NCBI GenBank assembly: GCA_039583875.1
Contig: CM077149.1
Coordinates: forward strand, 26,859,194 to 26,923,193
Reading direction: 5' to 3'
Length of the DNA stretch: 64,000 nucleotides
Source of the DNA: Platanthera guangdongensis
Lineage: Eukaryota; Streptophyta; Magnoliopsida; Asparagales; Orchidaceae
The notes beneath the pieces are model-generated. The model had not been told where the DNA came from. It saw only the letters and a list, made by a program, of their open reading frames with translations, and ran no database searches. Each line of letters starts with the position of its first letter. Position 1 is the first letter of the stretch. A program made the position numbers and the translations under genes. Positions 22,614-34,918 of the stretch are shown here, piece after piece.

Positions 22614-25547
22614 TGTAACATCCCTCTCACTTCTATATCCCATGGGTTACGGTTCGGACTTGGGTTGTGAGTAGAGGTCATGAGATAACCCTAGGTTAGC
22701 TTCAACCTAGGAAATTGTTATAAACACCCCAAAGGTGCATAAGTCAACCTAGGCCAATTCACTTCAAATTGGACTCACTAACTCAAATAGACCTCATCAA
22801 TAGATCCATAACCCTAAGAGAAACCCAAGTGACTCAAAATCCCTATCATAAAGTCACCAAATTGGCCAAATTTACCAAAGTACCCTATAGGTCAACTTAG
22901 GCCAATCCTTCACCATTATGTCCAATTGGCCTCCAAAACATGAACTTGACCTCACCCCTGGTCTTAGGACATAATAAGGATTTGACAAAGTCAAACATAG
23001 TCCTAAATTGGTCAAAATCACACCTATTGGCTAAGTAGACCAATTAGGGAATCATCATGACCCAACTAACAATGGGTGGTGTCTAGGGACTCAAGACACA
23101 CACATTGGACCAGACCACACAATAGTTGATCAAGTTAAACCCCCCAAGTCAACCATTGTCAACATAAGGCCTAAAGAATAAATTAGGAGCCCAAGTCAAA
23201 AACCAAATGGACCAAGGCCTTGCTCACCAGCAGTCCTATAAGTCAAATTACAGTAGGAACCCCTCTGAATTCAAATAGAGTATTTTATGGAGGACAAAAT
23301 GGAATTTCACCTAATTTTAGGAGAAAGGGGAGTATTTCAAGGAGATCTTTCCACTTGGCACATCCCTCCTCTTACTAAAGGCAACCACGGCCTTCCCCAT
23401 GCATTAGGACTGACTTCCCATTGAATTCTAGCAGACTAACATTAAGGAGAAGCCTCCAAATTATCTTGGCCGCCCCCATTTGAATTTCCCTTTATACAAC
23501 CACCGCAACCATTTTCTGATTCATTGGATAGCTTCAAAATAAACTTGGCAGTCGAAATGAAGCTTTACTTCATCCTTTTTGCTGGAGAATCAAGATCGGC
23601 AGTGGAACTCAAGCAAGCTTGCCTGCCACGACACATGGACACCAAACCCGTCGCTAAGCTCGTCTCCAAGTCCGTTTCTCCTCCCCTCCCTCTATGTTAT
23701 TATCCTAGATCCATTAAGAAAGAAATTGGGCTCAATAAAGACTGATCCAATGTGAAAAAAATGAAAGATTTTGAAAATATTCATGGTGTTGGGTTCACCG
23801 GAAAACACCACGTCTGGCGGGCAAACCACCATCAACTGATAGCCACCACCTCAATGGAGGTGGTTGTGGTGGTGGCCTGCCGGGGAGGTGGCTGGGTCGC
23901 TGAGAAATCAAGCTGGAAGGACTCCCAAGTCCGGCTCATCTGAGTCGTGGGCTGGAGGAAGGAGATGAAATCAAGGTCATTGGATTTGGATAATGTAAAT
24001 GATTTAAATTTAATGTTATATGTGAAATTGTCGCATAGAAATGTTCTTTTTAATCAATAGAATTAAAGCTCGTAGAGTAATTTTTTATGAAAGGTTTCAT
24101 GAGACAACTTTTGTAGATCTATGTTCTACTTTGATTAGTAACTTGAATCAGCCCATTTGGAGAACTATGGCACCCTATAGGCCAGTTTTGGTGGGATTGA
24201 TTCTTAGGAAGGGACAATCCATATTTTGTTAATATCCTTTAGATGGCTAGGGTTATGAACTTGAAAGTTAGGATATGTATGAATGAAACCTAGATACACC
24301 TCCTGTCCAAAAATCAAAATTTTTGGAGAATTTGTTTTATAGTTTTAGGAAAATGTGATTTTTAATATTAATAAAATATTTGTGGTTTAAATAACCCTAA
24401 TGACCCAAATTTTGGGAGCATGTTCCATAGGGAATTATAAAGTCCTGGTAAATAATTTTAAGTCATCTAGACCTCTGAATGTTAGTGGATCCAACTTGTA
24501 TGTTGAGATAGGGTAGAGATTTTGGGGTGCCTTTAGAAAAAAATGAGAAAAAATTGAGATTTAAGCACATTTGACTTGTGGTATACCAATGATACTTTGG
24601 CCAAGGCCTTATGATGATGAAATACATCATACATAGTGGTGCTAGGATTTCTGGAAAAATCCTATGCTTTTTAATTTATTTTAATTATGTAGCCTTTTAA
24701 AATTAAGGAAATAAATGTGCGCAACTTAATTAGGAAAATTCAAGTTTTCTACCACTAGTCTTATAATGGCATGTTACATCTCTGGTTAATTATTTGGAAT
24801 TTCTGCAAATTACTACATATGATGATTAGCAAAAATTACAAATATGACCTTTAAGTACTTGTGTGTAAATTATAATTTTAAGTGAGTAGAAAATTCTGAA
24901 ATTAGTATGGGCTCTTTTATTTTGCCTTATAGTAGTTCTATTCTTACATATATACTCCTGCTAGTATAGTTCCATGTCACTATTTACTAATTGATACTCT
25001 CTTTGTTGTCCTCTGCTTTTATCCTCCTGTACGATGCATTCGATTTGCGGGGGTGAAGCGAGAACAAAATGGCTTAGTCTTTATGACTAATGGTCGGTTG
25101 TGACTATAGGAATTCGAGGAGACGCACTAGTCGCATGAGGAGACGCACCATTCACACAAGGAGTCATGACTTGAGGAGCAATTTCTGTGAGCTACCGTTA
25201 CTAGTAGGCAATAGGTTGATGATAGATTTTTGTAGCTTCCACTTGTAGTGAGTTGAGAGAGTGAGCTTCTGTATTTGGACCTGTATCGGGAATAAGCCCT
25301 TTTACTCTCTTTCAATATGTACTCATTGTTGGTTATTGTTCTTTTCTATTATATATAAATATTGAGCTATGATTGTGGACTATGTTTTTGTTTAAATGTT
25401 CTTTTTGGCCTACTTATGAAATGATCACACTAGCTGGCAGGATCGGTGTAGTGTGGTGGCGACCAACTAGTAGTTGGTGTCACCGTAGGGTGGAGGTTCT
25501 GGGCATAAGACCAGGGTAATCCACAGTGGTTGGGGAGGGGTCTTAAA
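22614..25547 (+). repeat. gypsy 3' LTR, second family, plus strand
   Basis: It opens TGTAACATCCC after the polypurine/GAGGACAAAATTC block and closes with GGGGTCTTAAAA, a mutated form of the GGTCTTACA end of its relatives. Near the end it has GGCAGGATCGG and CGGTTCTGGGC-like blocks that match, in reverse complement, 53090-53170. AT-rich tracts occupy 24000-25000. Short open stretches inside (for example 23524-23745) look incidental. Length is about 2.9 kb. Confidence 0.8.
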
Positions 25548-25559
25548 ATTAGGGCCCTG

Positions 25560-26178
25560 ATGTAGAGGCTCAGAAATCCTTCCTTTTTAGCTCCTCATTT
25601 AGAAGATAGCTCGTCACCATCTCCATCATCACAAGGCCATCTGATGCAAAATTACTCAATCACACTACTAGTGTTTCCAACCTTTCTAGCATGGAACTAA
25701 GGACCATCAATGCATGCAACTCATCTCCTAAGGTGATCTTCATTGCTTCCAATTGAATGATGATGCTCTGGGTAAGGTTTAGATGCTCAGTGATTTGAGA
25801 ACCTTCCTTGTACTTTAAGTTCACAAGTTGTGCGATCATGAAAACCTTGTTGACCGGCATATTCCACTCATATAGCGGTTTTAGCTTCTTCCATAATGTC
25901 TGGGCCAATGAATCAATGGAGACAAAATGAAAAACGAAGTCATTAAGCTAGTACGGAATTACGTAACTACCTTTTGATCTATCCTCTTCCACACATTATC
26001 ATTCAACAATGAAGTCAGCCTCTCCGAGAACATAGTAAGTAGATCCTTACAGTAGTAAAGACCCACCATCCTTGTTTTCAAATACTCTATTTCTTGACAT
26101 CCATACTAATCACTTTTGTGCTCCGCTTCATCTTCCCCAATAGCTCGATGGTTCAAGACGAACCTAGCTCTAATACCA
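25560..26178 (-). pseudogene. copia gag and primer-binding site remnant, minus strand
   Basis: On the minus strand a gag fragment reads MAQTLWKKLKPLYEWNMPVN, then LVNLKYKEGSQITEHLN and GDELHALMVLSSM (25660-25908), typical of the UBN2 gag domain of Tnt1/Retrofit-like copia elements. A minus-strand TGGTATTAGAGCTAGGT at about 26162-26178 is its primer-binding site. Only about 12 bp of its LTR (TGTTGGTAAACA in plus, 26182) survive before S1 copy 2 starts. Confidence 0.75.
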
Positions 26179-26199
26179 CTTTGTTGGTAAACAAAAAAA

Positions 26200-27542
26200 G
26201 AATGGTAGCTCAAGGATATTCATAGGAGAATGACATAGACTATGATCAGACATTTGCTTCTATTGCAAGATTGTAGGCTATCAGAATTTTTGTTGCATTT
26301 GCAGCATTCAAGAGATTCAAGGTACATCATATGGATGTGAAGAGTGCTTTTCTAAATGGAGAGCTCAAAGAGGAAATTTTTGTAGAATAACCACCAAGTT
26401 TATCTCTCCAACTCACTCTTCTCATGTTTTTAGACTTAACAATGCTTTTTTATGTTCTTAAACAAGCTCCAAGAGATTGGTATGAGTCTCTTGCTTGTTT
26501 TCTTCTAGAAAATAAATTTAGTAGGGGCATATTAGATAAAACATTTTTTTGTTAGAGATCATAAATCTAAAAGTTTGCTAGTTCAAATATATGTAGATGA
26601 CATAATATTTGGCTCTACTGATTCCATCTATGCAAAATGTTTTCTGGCCTAATGTATTCCAAGTTTGAAATAAGTAGCATGAGTGTGCTATCCTACTTCC
26701 TTGGTTTACAAGTGAAGCAAACTCCTGATGGTATTTTCATATACCAATCTAAGTATGCTAAAGAGATTATTAAAAGATTTGGGATGCCAGATGCCTCAGC
26801 CATGAAAACACATATGCCTGCAAATGCTGTTGTTGATACTGATGAACATGGCAAGCCTGTTGATCAAAAAACATATAGGACTATCATTGGCTAATTATTA
26901 TACTTTACAGCTAGTAGACCCGACATAATGCTTGCCACCTGTATTTGTGCCAGGTTCCTTGTATATCCTAAAGAATCTCATCTAATTTTGGTAAAAAGGA
27001 TTTTAAAATATATAAAAGGTTGCCCAAATCTAGGACTTTGGTATTCAACAGTGTCAGAATTTGAATTAACTAGATTCTCAGATGTTGTCTATGCTGGATG
27101 CAGATTTGATAGAAAAAGCACATCAGGAACCTGTCAGTTCCTTGGTGATAGGCTTGTGTCATGGTTTTGCAAGAAGCAAACTTCTGTATCTACTTCAACT
27201 TCTGAAGCTGAATACATTGCAGCTGGCAGCTGTTGTTCACAGATTTTGTGTATTCAAAATCAGCTACTAGATTTTTGTCTCAACTTAAATAATTCAACAA
27301 TATTTTGTGATAATACCATTGCAATTTCTATTGCCCAAAATCTAGTCCATCATAGTAGAACTAAACATATTGAAATAAGACATCATTTTCTAAGGGATAA
27401 TGTAGACAAGAATAAAATTAAACTAAAATTTATTCCTACTGATTTTCAAAAAACAGATATATTCACTAAACCTTTAGGTGCAAAGAAACACATTTTATTC
27501 TTAAATCAGTTAGGAATGAGAAATGAAGAATCACTAAATTAA
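26200..27542 (+). pseudogene. S1 copy 2 reverse transcriptase and RNase H
   Basis: The copy starts abruptly inside RT and is closely similar to 10663-12000. It has the same stop codons (RL*AI near 26275, VE*PP near 26387) and the same disrupted stretch before the IYVDD block. 26928-27542 is an open RNase H region ([47 protein letters not shown]). Gag, protease, integrase and the 5' LTR are missing, cut off by the unrelated fragment to the left. Confidence 0.88.
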
Positions 27543-27544
27543 CT

Positions 27545-27835
27545 TTTATTTTGAGATCGACGAATTGTCCACCTTTCGTCGAACGGAGCTCGACGAACTG
27601 TGAACTCTTCGTGAAATATTCATCGAACATTGATCGACGAACTTTTTTGAGAAACTTTCATCAAATGGAGTTCGACAAAATAGTTTCAAGTATATTTCGT
27701 CGAACGGAGCTTGACGAAATATATTTCTTTCGCAAAACTTTCATCGACCGGAGATCGACAAAACGTATTTCTTTTGAGAATTTTTCATCGAACCGGGTTC
27801 GATGTTTTGTCTTGTGTCGGACAGAGTTTTCCTTT
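27545..27835. repeat. TTCGTCGA/TCGACGAA array upstream of ORF2, S1 copy 2
   Basis: The same alternating motif set as 12003-12275, about a dozen units, in the same position between RNase H and ORF2. Some units are better preserved here (TTTCGTCGAACGGAGCTCGA). Confidence 0.8.
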
Positions 27836-27927
27836 TTGACTCCTAAAAACTTATAACTTTGTTTTCATCGAACTCTATGTCGCGCTTTCTCCATCTTCCT
27901 TTTCACTTGATCACTCTATTTTACATG

Positions 27928-30437
27928 CAAATGGCGATTTCTCATGTAACTGTCTCAGCGATGAAATTTGATGCAGGCTTCGAGATAAACATTGAATCAA
28001 TCATTAATTCTGATCAAATCTTCGAGGACAAACTGCATCACTTTGAGACTCAAAATCTGCGGCAATTCATGACCACCAGAATTAAACTTCCAGTGGTAGA
28101 AATCAAGGAATGGGTCTATACTACAAAGATTTAGGACCCTATAACTATTACTGGATCAATCAACTGACATCATGTCTCTCTAACACCCGATATCTTATCT
28201 GAAATTTTTGGTTTCATAAATGGTGAAGATGAAATAGAAATATCTAGTACTGAATTTGATGAGATGCTAGATAGAATGGTACACAATCAGGGAAACCCTA
28301 ATCACCAATTGAAAAGAATTTTTTTGTAGCATAAAAAATCATAGCCGATGTTGTTGGTAAAGTTTTGTTTGGAAAATATTTTGCACATGATTATGTCACC
28401 AGGCACCAATTTATGTTGATATGTGCTTTGGTTAATAAGAAATCTGTGAATTGGGGAACAATATTATTTGATTCAATTATGAAGAAGATTAATAAGAAAT
28501 ATGTCAGCTATGGCAGAATTCTTGGTATCTTCCTCCAAACCAAATGTCCAGAAGTTCTGGTCTCTCAAACAGTGCATATCAATGCATCCAAGAGGCTTAC
28601 TTCTGCTTTGTTTGGAACATGGGAGAGGTAATACCTATGCCATCCAGGGATGTTACAGCCTCTCTACCAACCCCAGCAGACATTTTTGCTGCTCAGTCTT
28701 CTCCTCTTCCATCTCCACATCAATCCCCTACACCCTCCACTCCACCTTCTCTACAATTACATGAACAAGTTCCTTCTTCCACCCCACATGTGGATTCACC
28801 ATTTCCTCAGTCACCACTACCCCTCATTGAGGCTATTCCATCCATATCAATCCATCCATATTGGCCCATTCCTCAGTCACCACCTCAATCTCCACTACCT
28901 TCCTGTCCTCCACACTTCTCTCTTCTACACACATCTCCACTACATTCATCTCCACATCAATCACCTATATCTCCACCACAATCACCAATCCAGGAAATCA
29001 TTCCAGATGGCATTCCTCCTGTAATCCCTGCATCATCCATTCCTTAAGCTTTCTATCTCTGCTCTAATTGTGAAAAAACTTTCATCCCCTCCTCTTTTAC
29101 ATCCATTCTATCTACTTCTGCATCTACTCAAGCTCCTCCTGGGTTTATGTAAGTGGATTTTTCATCCATTTCTTCCAGTTTTCTTGAACTCATTACTCCA
29201 ACTCTCAAAAAGCTGATAGATGAACTTATAGCTTCTCTTGCTGCTTCTATCTCTACTTTACCTTCTCAGCTATCCTCTTCCTCCTTTGTCCCATCTTCTA
29301 GGGGCATAGATTCAAGTTTCCCTTGATCTAATGCAGGGGGAGATGTTTGATGAAGAAGCTCCAACAGTTGAAGTTTCAGCAGTGGCAGTCTCTCCAGACA
29401 AACCACAAGATACAGATATGATTTGCTCAGTTGAAGAAGAAGAAGTAGTAGTAGAACTAGAAATAATAACTGTTGGTGATATTTTAATTAATCCCGAAGT
29501 TAACCTGAATTCTTAATTATCAATTTTTGATACTCTGCATAGTCATTTTCCAGTTTTTTACGATGATCTTTCCAATGCTATAGTATGTTACAGTGCTCTT
29601 ATTACTCCTTCAGCTTTAGAACAACTAAAGACCATCCTTGCAGTTGTTTCTTATAGCATTACTCAAGCTTCTCAGCCAGCAATAACTACTGACAATATAA
29701 TGGAGACTATAGAACAAATTTCTTCCCCTCCTACTTTTGCATGGGATGAAACCCCAATGCGCAACCTTGATGATCTTCTTAATGAAGATACGGAGCAGGA
29801 ATAAGACATTATAACTATATGGCCAGAGGCTCAAGTTCTTGATCAGTATGAGTTGATTAGGCAGTTAGATGCTTTATGTGATCTCCTTGCAGAAGAATCT
29901 GATGATGACTCAGAGTAAAATGACTCAATAGTTTCTAATTCTAAGAAAAGGAAATTAAAGAAGAAGGCTCCTACAAAGGTTGTTCCTAAACATTCAGCCA
30001 CAACAGATATTCCTTATTATATCTTGTATAGAATACCACTCACTCCTAACCTCCCCAACTGGATAAGGTTCTCTAAGAATGAACAAAAGAACAGGAAGAA
30101 GATGAGGAAATACTCTTCACCTCCAAGATCTAGGATAGGACCTCCTCCTCCTCATCCTCAAACAGCAGGAGCAGTAGGTAATATTTCATCTCAAAAGCCT
30201 ACTACTTCCCATTATTCAAGAGCTTCTCAAGATAGAAAGGAAAAACCTTCAAGGTCAGGCTCTCAAAGTAGTCAGCAACAGAAGTCAAGTCAAAGCAGCA
30301 CACAACCATCAGATGAAGAAAGGGCAACATCTCCAATGTATTATCTAGAATTGGATCCAAATTTGAGAATGGCTAGATTTAATGAGCTTATTGCTCTATC
30401 ATAAATTAAGAAAGCTAGAGCTGACGGAAAGGACAAC
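27928..30437 (+). pseudogene. S1 copy 2 ORF2, 5' part
   Basis: It starts MAISHVTVSAMKFDAGFEIN. A stop at about 28134 and a frameshift near 28320 precede KYFAHDYVTRHQFMLICALV (28365-28631), and another frameshift leads into the Pro/Ser-rich tail. Further open pieces at 29331-29516 (acidic) and 30024-30404 (Lys/Ser/Gln-rich) show that ORF2 is longer here than in copy 1. The sequence stops at 30437, where element G is inserted, and continues at 62036. Confidence 0.75.
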
Positions 30438-31829
30438 TGATGCATGCCACTCCCCAAAATGGGATTAAGGCACGAAATGGAAAAGGGATTCCAATGGGGA
30501 ATTTAAGCGAACACGTGTTGTGCGTGCAAAACTAAATTGATTCAGGCTGATCCTTTTGGCGTTATGGCGACGGACGTAACTAACGCAACGCTCTCCGGTA
30601 ACTCTCACATCACGCTCAAGCATAAAACGCAGCAACATCAAGACTTGGACATTCATTATATATATACACTACAGAGGGTTCGCAATGCCCCTCAAGATAA
30701 TACCAAAGTGATAGGCCGTGGTCCTTACAAGCGAAAGGAACCCACACAGTTCGGTTGATCGATGTTGTACCAAAAGAGACTCCACCGAAATGCAAAAATT
30801 CAGACAAGGGTGGTTTTCTCCCCAAAAATAAAACGAGGGATGCCATGCCTCACGAACTTAAATGGAAAAAAGGAAAATACCAACAAGATCTATGAAGAAA
30901 TTAACCACGAAATTCAAGCGTTTCACAAGCCACGCAACACGTATATGCCACAAGATCTATCAAGCGGGAAATCACAATAACTAGTGGATGAATGTCCGTT
31001 ACCCCGCTCGGATGTCGATGAGTATGAAAGGATCATTCCCTTCTGATTCCACCAGAACCACACCAGTTTGATGGAATCACGTTGCCTTCCTCGGATCACG
31101 CCGGAGAAGATGCCGCCCAAGTTACGGAAGGTGTGCCTTCGGTTGCAGGTTCCAAGAGTAGAGAAAATTCAGATCTTGTGATAGTGGAGAAAGGGGCTGC
31201 TCGGTTTTGAGGAGGATGAGAGGAAGGGGTTCGAATCTTGGAGAGGATAGAAGAGAAGGATAACTATGGAAGAGTCGCACTTCCACGGTTCCACCGGAGT
31301 GGCACCGGATGGGGAGAACAGAGCCGCCTTCTTCGGAGTCACACCGGAGGAGGTAGGAGGTCGCCGGAGCAGCAAGAAGCACCATCTATAGGGGCGGCGG
31401 CAGCAGCACACTCGCGACTTTCCTGGAGCCGTGGGTATCGGTTTCGGCCTGGCAGAAGGGGGGGCTGCTTCACACAACTCAAAACTTAGGTTTAGGTTTT
31501 TTCCTTCTTCAAAAGCTCATAAAACATCGAATTTTAGCCTCTTATAGGCTTTACAAACACAAGGGATAAAAGCACCCCAAACATGGCTAAACATATGCTA
31601 AATGAAAACGATTGACAAGGCTATTAGAAGCCCAAATGAACATGAAATCAAAATATGAAATAGATGTTAAAATATGTGGTAACATAATTTAACCTAGCAT
31701 GAACGAGAACGGTCACGGACATTGTAGTGGCGCGAGTTGCGGCGAGCAAAGAACCAAGCATGTCATAGCAAATCATCTTCCGGTGGTGGTGACGTATCAT
31801 CAGTCGCACGCCGGCACCAACATCAACCG
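30438..31829 (-). repeat. G 3' LTR, distal part
   Basis: It matches 60528-61924 nearly base for base, with scattered substitutions. It is cut at 31829 by element A; the remaining 118 bp (51905-52022) lie on the other side. Short open stretches inside (such as 31238-31489) are also present in the other LTR and look incidental. In plus coordinates it begins TGATGCATGCCACTCCCC. Confidence 0.85.
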
Positions 31830-31975
31830 TGTTTTTTGTACATTGGAAAATGTGTACTAGATTTGAAAAAGCCTCACCCTACTCAATGATATTCATCAAG
31901 GTGTATTTGATGTGTTTTGAGTTTATATGTGCAGGTTAAGTAATTGTAGGACATGCAGAAAGATTTCGAAGTCCA

Positions 31976-32625
31976 TGTGTCGACACCTAGAGAAGCAGTG
32001 TCGACACTAATGAAGGCTTGTGTCGACACTGGAGAAAAGCTGTATCGACACTTGGAGTAAATTGTGTCGACACCAGGAAAGGCAGAGTCGACGCCAGAAG
32101 AAATGTGTCGACACATACAGGCAGTGTCGACACACTGTGAAGAATTGTCAACATAAATTGTGTCGACACTTAGAGGCAGTGTCGACACCCAGAGAAGCTT
32201 GTCGACATCAAATGTGTCGACACAAGGAGGCTGTGTCGACACTCAGCAAGCTTCAACAAAGTTAAAGTAAAAGAAGTACTTGTGTCGACACAAAGGAGAT
32301 GTGTCGACACTCAGCAAGTATCCACAACAAAAGAAGTTGTGTCGACACAAATGAGATGTGTCGACATACAATAGAATTCAACTAAGTGTTAAAAAGAAGT
32401 ATTTATGTCGACACACAGAATCAGTGTCGACACATTCAATAGAAGGCTTGTGTCGACTCACAGAATCAGTGTCGACACATTCTGAAGAAGCAGTGTCGAG
32501 AAGCTGTTACAACAACACAAGTAGTTGTGTCGACACCACCAAGGCTAGTGTCGACACTTATTCCACTTGTGTCGACACTTAGTCTATTTGTATCGACACA
32601 TAATGAAGATCAGTCTCGACACTTT
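31976..32625. repeat. GTGTCGACAC palindrome array in A 5' LTR
   Basis: About 28 copies or near-copies of the perfect 10-bp palindrome GTGTCGACAC occur in 650 bp, at irregular spacing of roughly 15-35 bp. The DNA between sites shows little repeat structure. Variants mostly change one base, often at the central CpG (TGTCAACA, GTATCGACAC). The 3' LTR carries the matching array (50210-50850), and the same motif precedes ORF2. Confidence 0.9.
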
Positions 32626-32754
32626 CAGACAGATACAGTGATTTCAAGAAGTGACTGGATGACTTGACAGTTGTCATTTCAACCGCTCTACTGCCACTGT
32701 CAAAGCTGTCAGAAGGTTGTTAGAAACTGGATCAGCCGATTACCATGGAGGAAG

Positions 32755-32764
32755 AATATATAAA
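32755..32764 (+). promoter_or_regulatory. candidate TATA box in A LTR
   Basis: TATATAAAGG lies about 130 bp after the palindrome array, in both LTRs of A (TATATAAAAG at about 50984 in the 3' LTR). Its position would make the array part of U3 and the following DNA R/U5. This is an inference from sequence only. Confidence 0.4.
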
Positions 32765-33198
32765 GGCTTTGTTCTTCAACATAAAGAGATGATCAATCAC
32801 AACTAACTAACAACAACTAAGAGAGAAGTAATTATATAGAAGATTTTCGATAGAAGATATAGAAGAAGTTGGAGAGAGAGAGAGCTCCATCTAAGAAGAG
32901 CAGTTGCTGAACCAGGCTGCAAAGAAAGATTCAGACTGATATTAGGATCTTAAGTCAGAAGGTGATTGAAGATCAACTTCACAGAAGATTTAACCCAACT
33001 GAGTTCAGATTCAAGAAGCTTTGAAGAATGCTAAGGGAGGTTGATCTCTGCAAAGTTCTTCCAAGAACTCATCAAGAAGCCAGCCAACCCTTCTCTCTCT
33101 ATCTGGGTTGTGGTTAATTATTTTGTAAACATTATTTTCTGTAGGATCCTAAGGGATCTGAGTTGTAAGCCTAAACTTATAAAGGCTGAGGTAAGGCT

Positions 33199-34849
33199 TG
33201 TTGAAATTTGTGAAGTGGAAGTGGTTGACGGAACAGGTTGGGCGGCCTGGGCGGACAGCATTGGCGGACTAGGCGGACTGGGCGGACTGTGATGTGCGGC
33301 CTGGTGGAAAGTCTAGTGGAAGCCGGCTGTCTTCTGAGCGGGTTGTTGCATGGAGTCAGCGGACTATGCGGCCTGGATTCTGCAGATAGGGTGTTTGCTG
33401 ATTGGCTTTGCCAAGGAGCGGCCTGAGTGGATGGAGGCTTGCGACCTGGTGCATTGCTGAGTGGCCGCGGGTGCAATCTTGTGCTGATAGGCGGGTTGGC
33501 TCATGTCCGCGGGAAGCTTGCGGACTGGCGTGTCCGCGGTGTGGGCTATTGCGGACTGGGCTTAGAGCTTGGCTGAGGCCTTGTCGAGCTCTGGTGGCAC
33601 AGCAGGTGCTTTGCTGTGGAGATCGGTTTGGCGGACTGGTTTTGGAGTCCGGGGATGGCTGCTGCGTTGGACAGGAGAGCGAGGAGCTCGCGGACTGATG
33701 GCGATCTGTACTAAGGTGTTTGGCGGACGGGAGTTGGAGTCCGCCATGCTCGCATTGGCCCTTGATGGTTTTGGACTTGGTCACACTCTGTGCCAAGATC
33801 TTGGTGTCCGTCGTATCTGTCAAGTCCGCTGTGACCGGGCGGAATGTTACTGTCTGCCTTTGGTCGTGGACTTGTGGCGGATTGAGGTGTGAGTCTTGCG
33901 GACTGCCTCGGGTTGGTGCGGACAGCCATTGAAGGGGGTTGTTGTCCTGCATTGGTTGGAGCTTTGCGGTCTGATGCCTTGTCTGCGTCGCTTGGGCGGA
34001 CTGGTGAGAGTTCGCCAATGTTGCCTTGCTCCTGGCGGTTTTCCTTGGTATCCGGCTAAGTCCTTGCGGACTCGGCGGACGATGTTTGCTATCGCGCGGG
34101 CTGGGGCGGTGTCTTTATCTCTATGGCGGTGACCACACTCCTCACCTCGCCTATAAATAGAACCCCCCTGGCAGGTCTACAGTAACTTGAGTGAACAGTT
34201 AGTTGGGTTGGGCAAGGAGTTGCGGTCTGAGTTTGTCTGTCCGCGCGGATTGTTTTAGTGCTGACATTTGTTGTGTGCAGGTCGCGCGGGTTGCTTCAAG
34301 GAGCCAGAAGTTTTGTTGTGACTTAGGTCAAGTACTTGGAAGCGTGCGGTCTCTGCGTACTCAGCAGGAGGTCGCTCTGCGGCTTGTCAGTTCTATTTCA
34401 ACTTTGCCAGCTTCAATAACCTGTCCGCCGGCTTCAGGCGGGTAGGGGTGTTCCTCAGTTCAGCTTCAGCAGGAGACGAATAACGGTGTGTCCGCGCGTC
34501 CTCGCGGCTTCGGCGGACTCCGTACTATTCGACGGATTGTCGCTAAGTTCAGGCGATCTCAGCAGACTCGGCGACCTCGGCGGTCTCGGCGGACTCCGGT
34601 GCTGTCCGCCCGGCTTCTTTTTTTGGTGCTTTCTGTTTACAGCTGTTATACTAGCGAAATTATGTCTCGCTATGTATGCCTCGTGTTGTAAAGAAGTGAA
34701 TGTATAAAGACCTGCTTGTGCTTCCATTATTTGTTGGGATTAACCTTTGGTCCTTGGTTTCCACTGGTTCACCGTGAGAACTGAGTAGTTCCGAAGATAT
34801 TAATTTGGCGTTTGGGCTATCTTGCTGACCACATTGAGAAAACTTAACA
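33199..34849 (+). repeat. B 5' LTR
   Basis: It starts TGTTGAAATTTG and ends AACTTAACA, immediately before the primer-binding site. It is GC-rich and full of GCGGACT or AGTCCGC motifs (about 33235-34620). CTATAAATAGAAC at about 34151 is a good TATA box. Long open stretches on both strands here (for example minus 33356-34018) are by-products of the GC-rich repeats. Confidence 0.92.
34150..34160 (+). promoter_or_regulatory. TATA box of B LTR
   Basis: CCTATAAATAG matches the plant TATA consensus well. It is conserved in the 3' LTR (about 40020) and lies downstream of the GCGGACT-rich block, as expected for the U3/R border. Confidence 0.6.
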
Positions 34850-34867
34850 TGGTATCAGAGCCAGGTT
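34850..34867 (+). other. B primer-binding site
   Basis: TGGTATCAGAGCCAGGTT directly after the LTR end is complementary to the 3' end of plant initiator Met-tRNA and would prime minus-strand synthesis. Confidence 0.92.
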
Positions 34868-34918
34868 GCTGAGGTTCAGTTGCGTGAGCGGAAGTCAGCC
34901 AGTGTTGTGACTCAGTGA

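Larger units (their letters stand above)
31830..33198 (+). repeat. A 5' LTR, left part
   Basis: It opens TGTTTTTTGTACATTGG, matching TGTTGGGTACATTGG at 50058. It includes the GTGTCGACAC array (31976-32625) and a possible TATATAAAGG box at about 32757. It stops at 33198, where element B is inserted behind AGGCT. Confidence 0.9.

Noticed and set aside
31976..32625. CRISPR-like look of regularly repeated GTGTCGACAC
   Set aside because: The repeat is only 10 bp, spacers vary widely in length, the region lies in a plant LTR, and no cas-like gene is near.
33356..34018. Minus-strand open stretch of 220 codons, with similar ones in the 3' LTR of B
   Set aside because: It lies in GC-rich LTR repeats, has Ser/Gln/Pro/Arg bias, and neighbouring frames are equally open.
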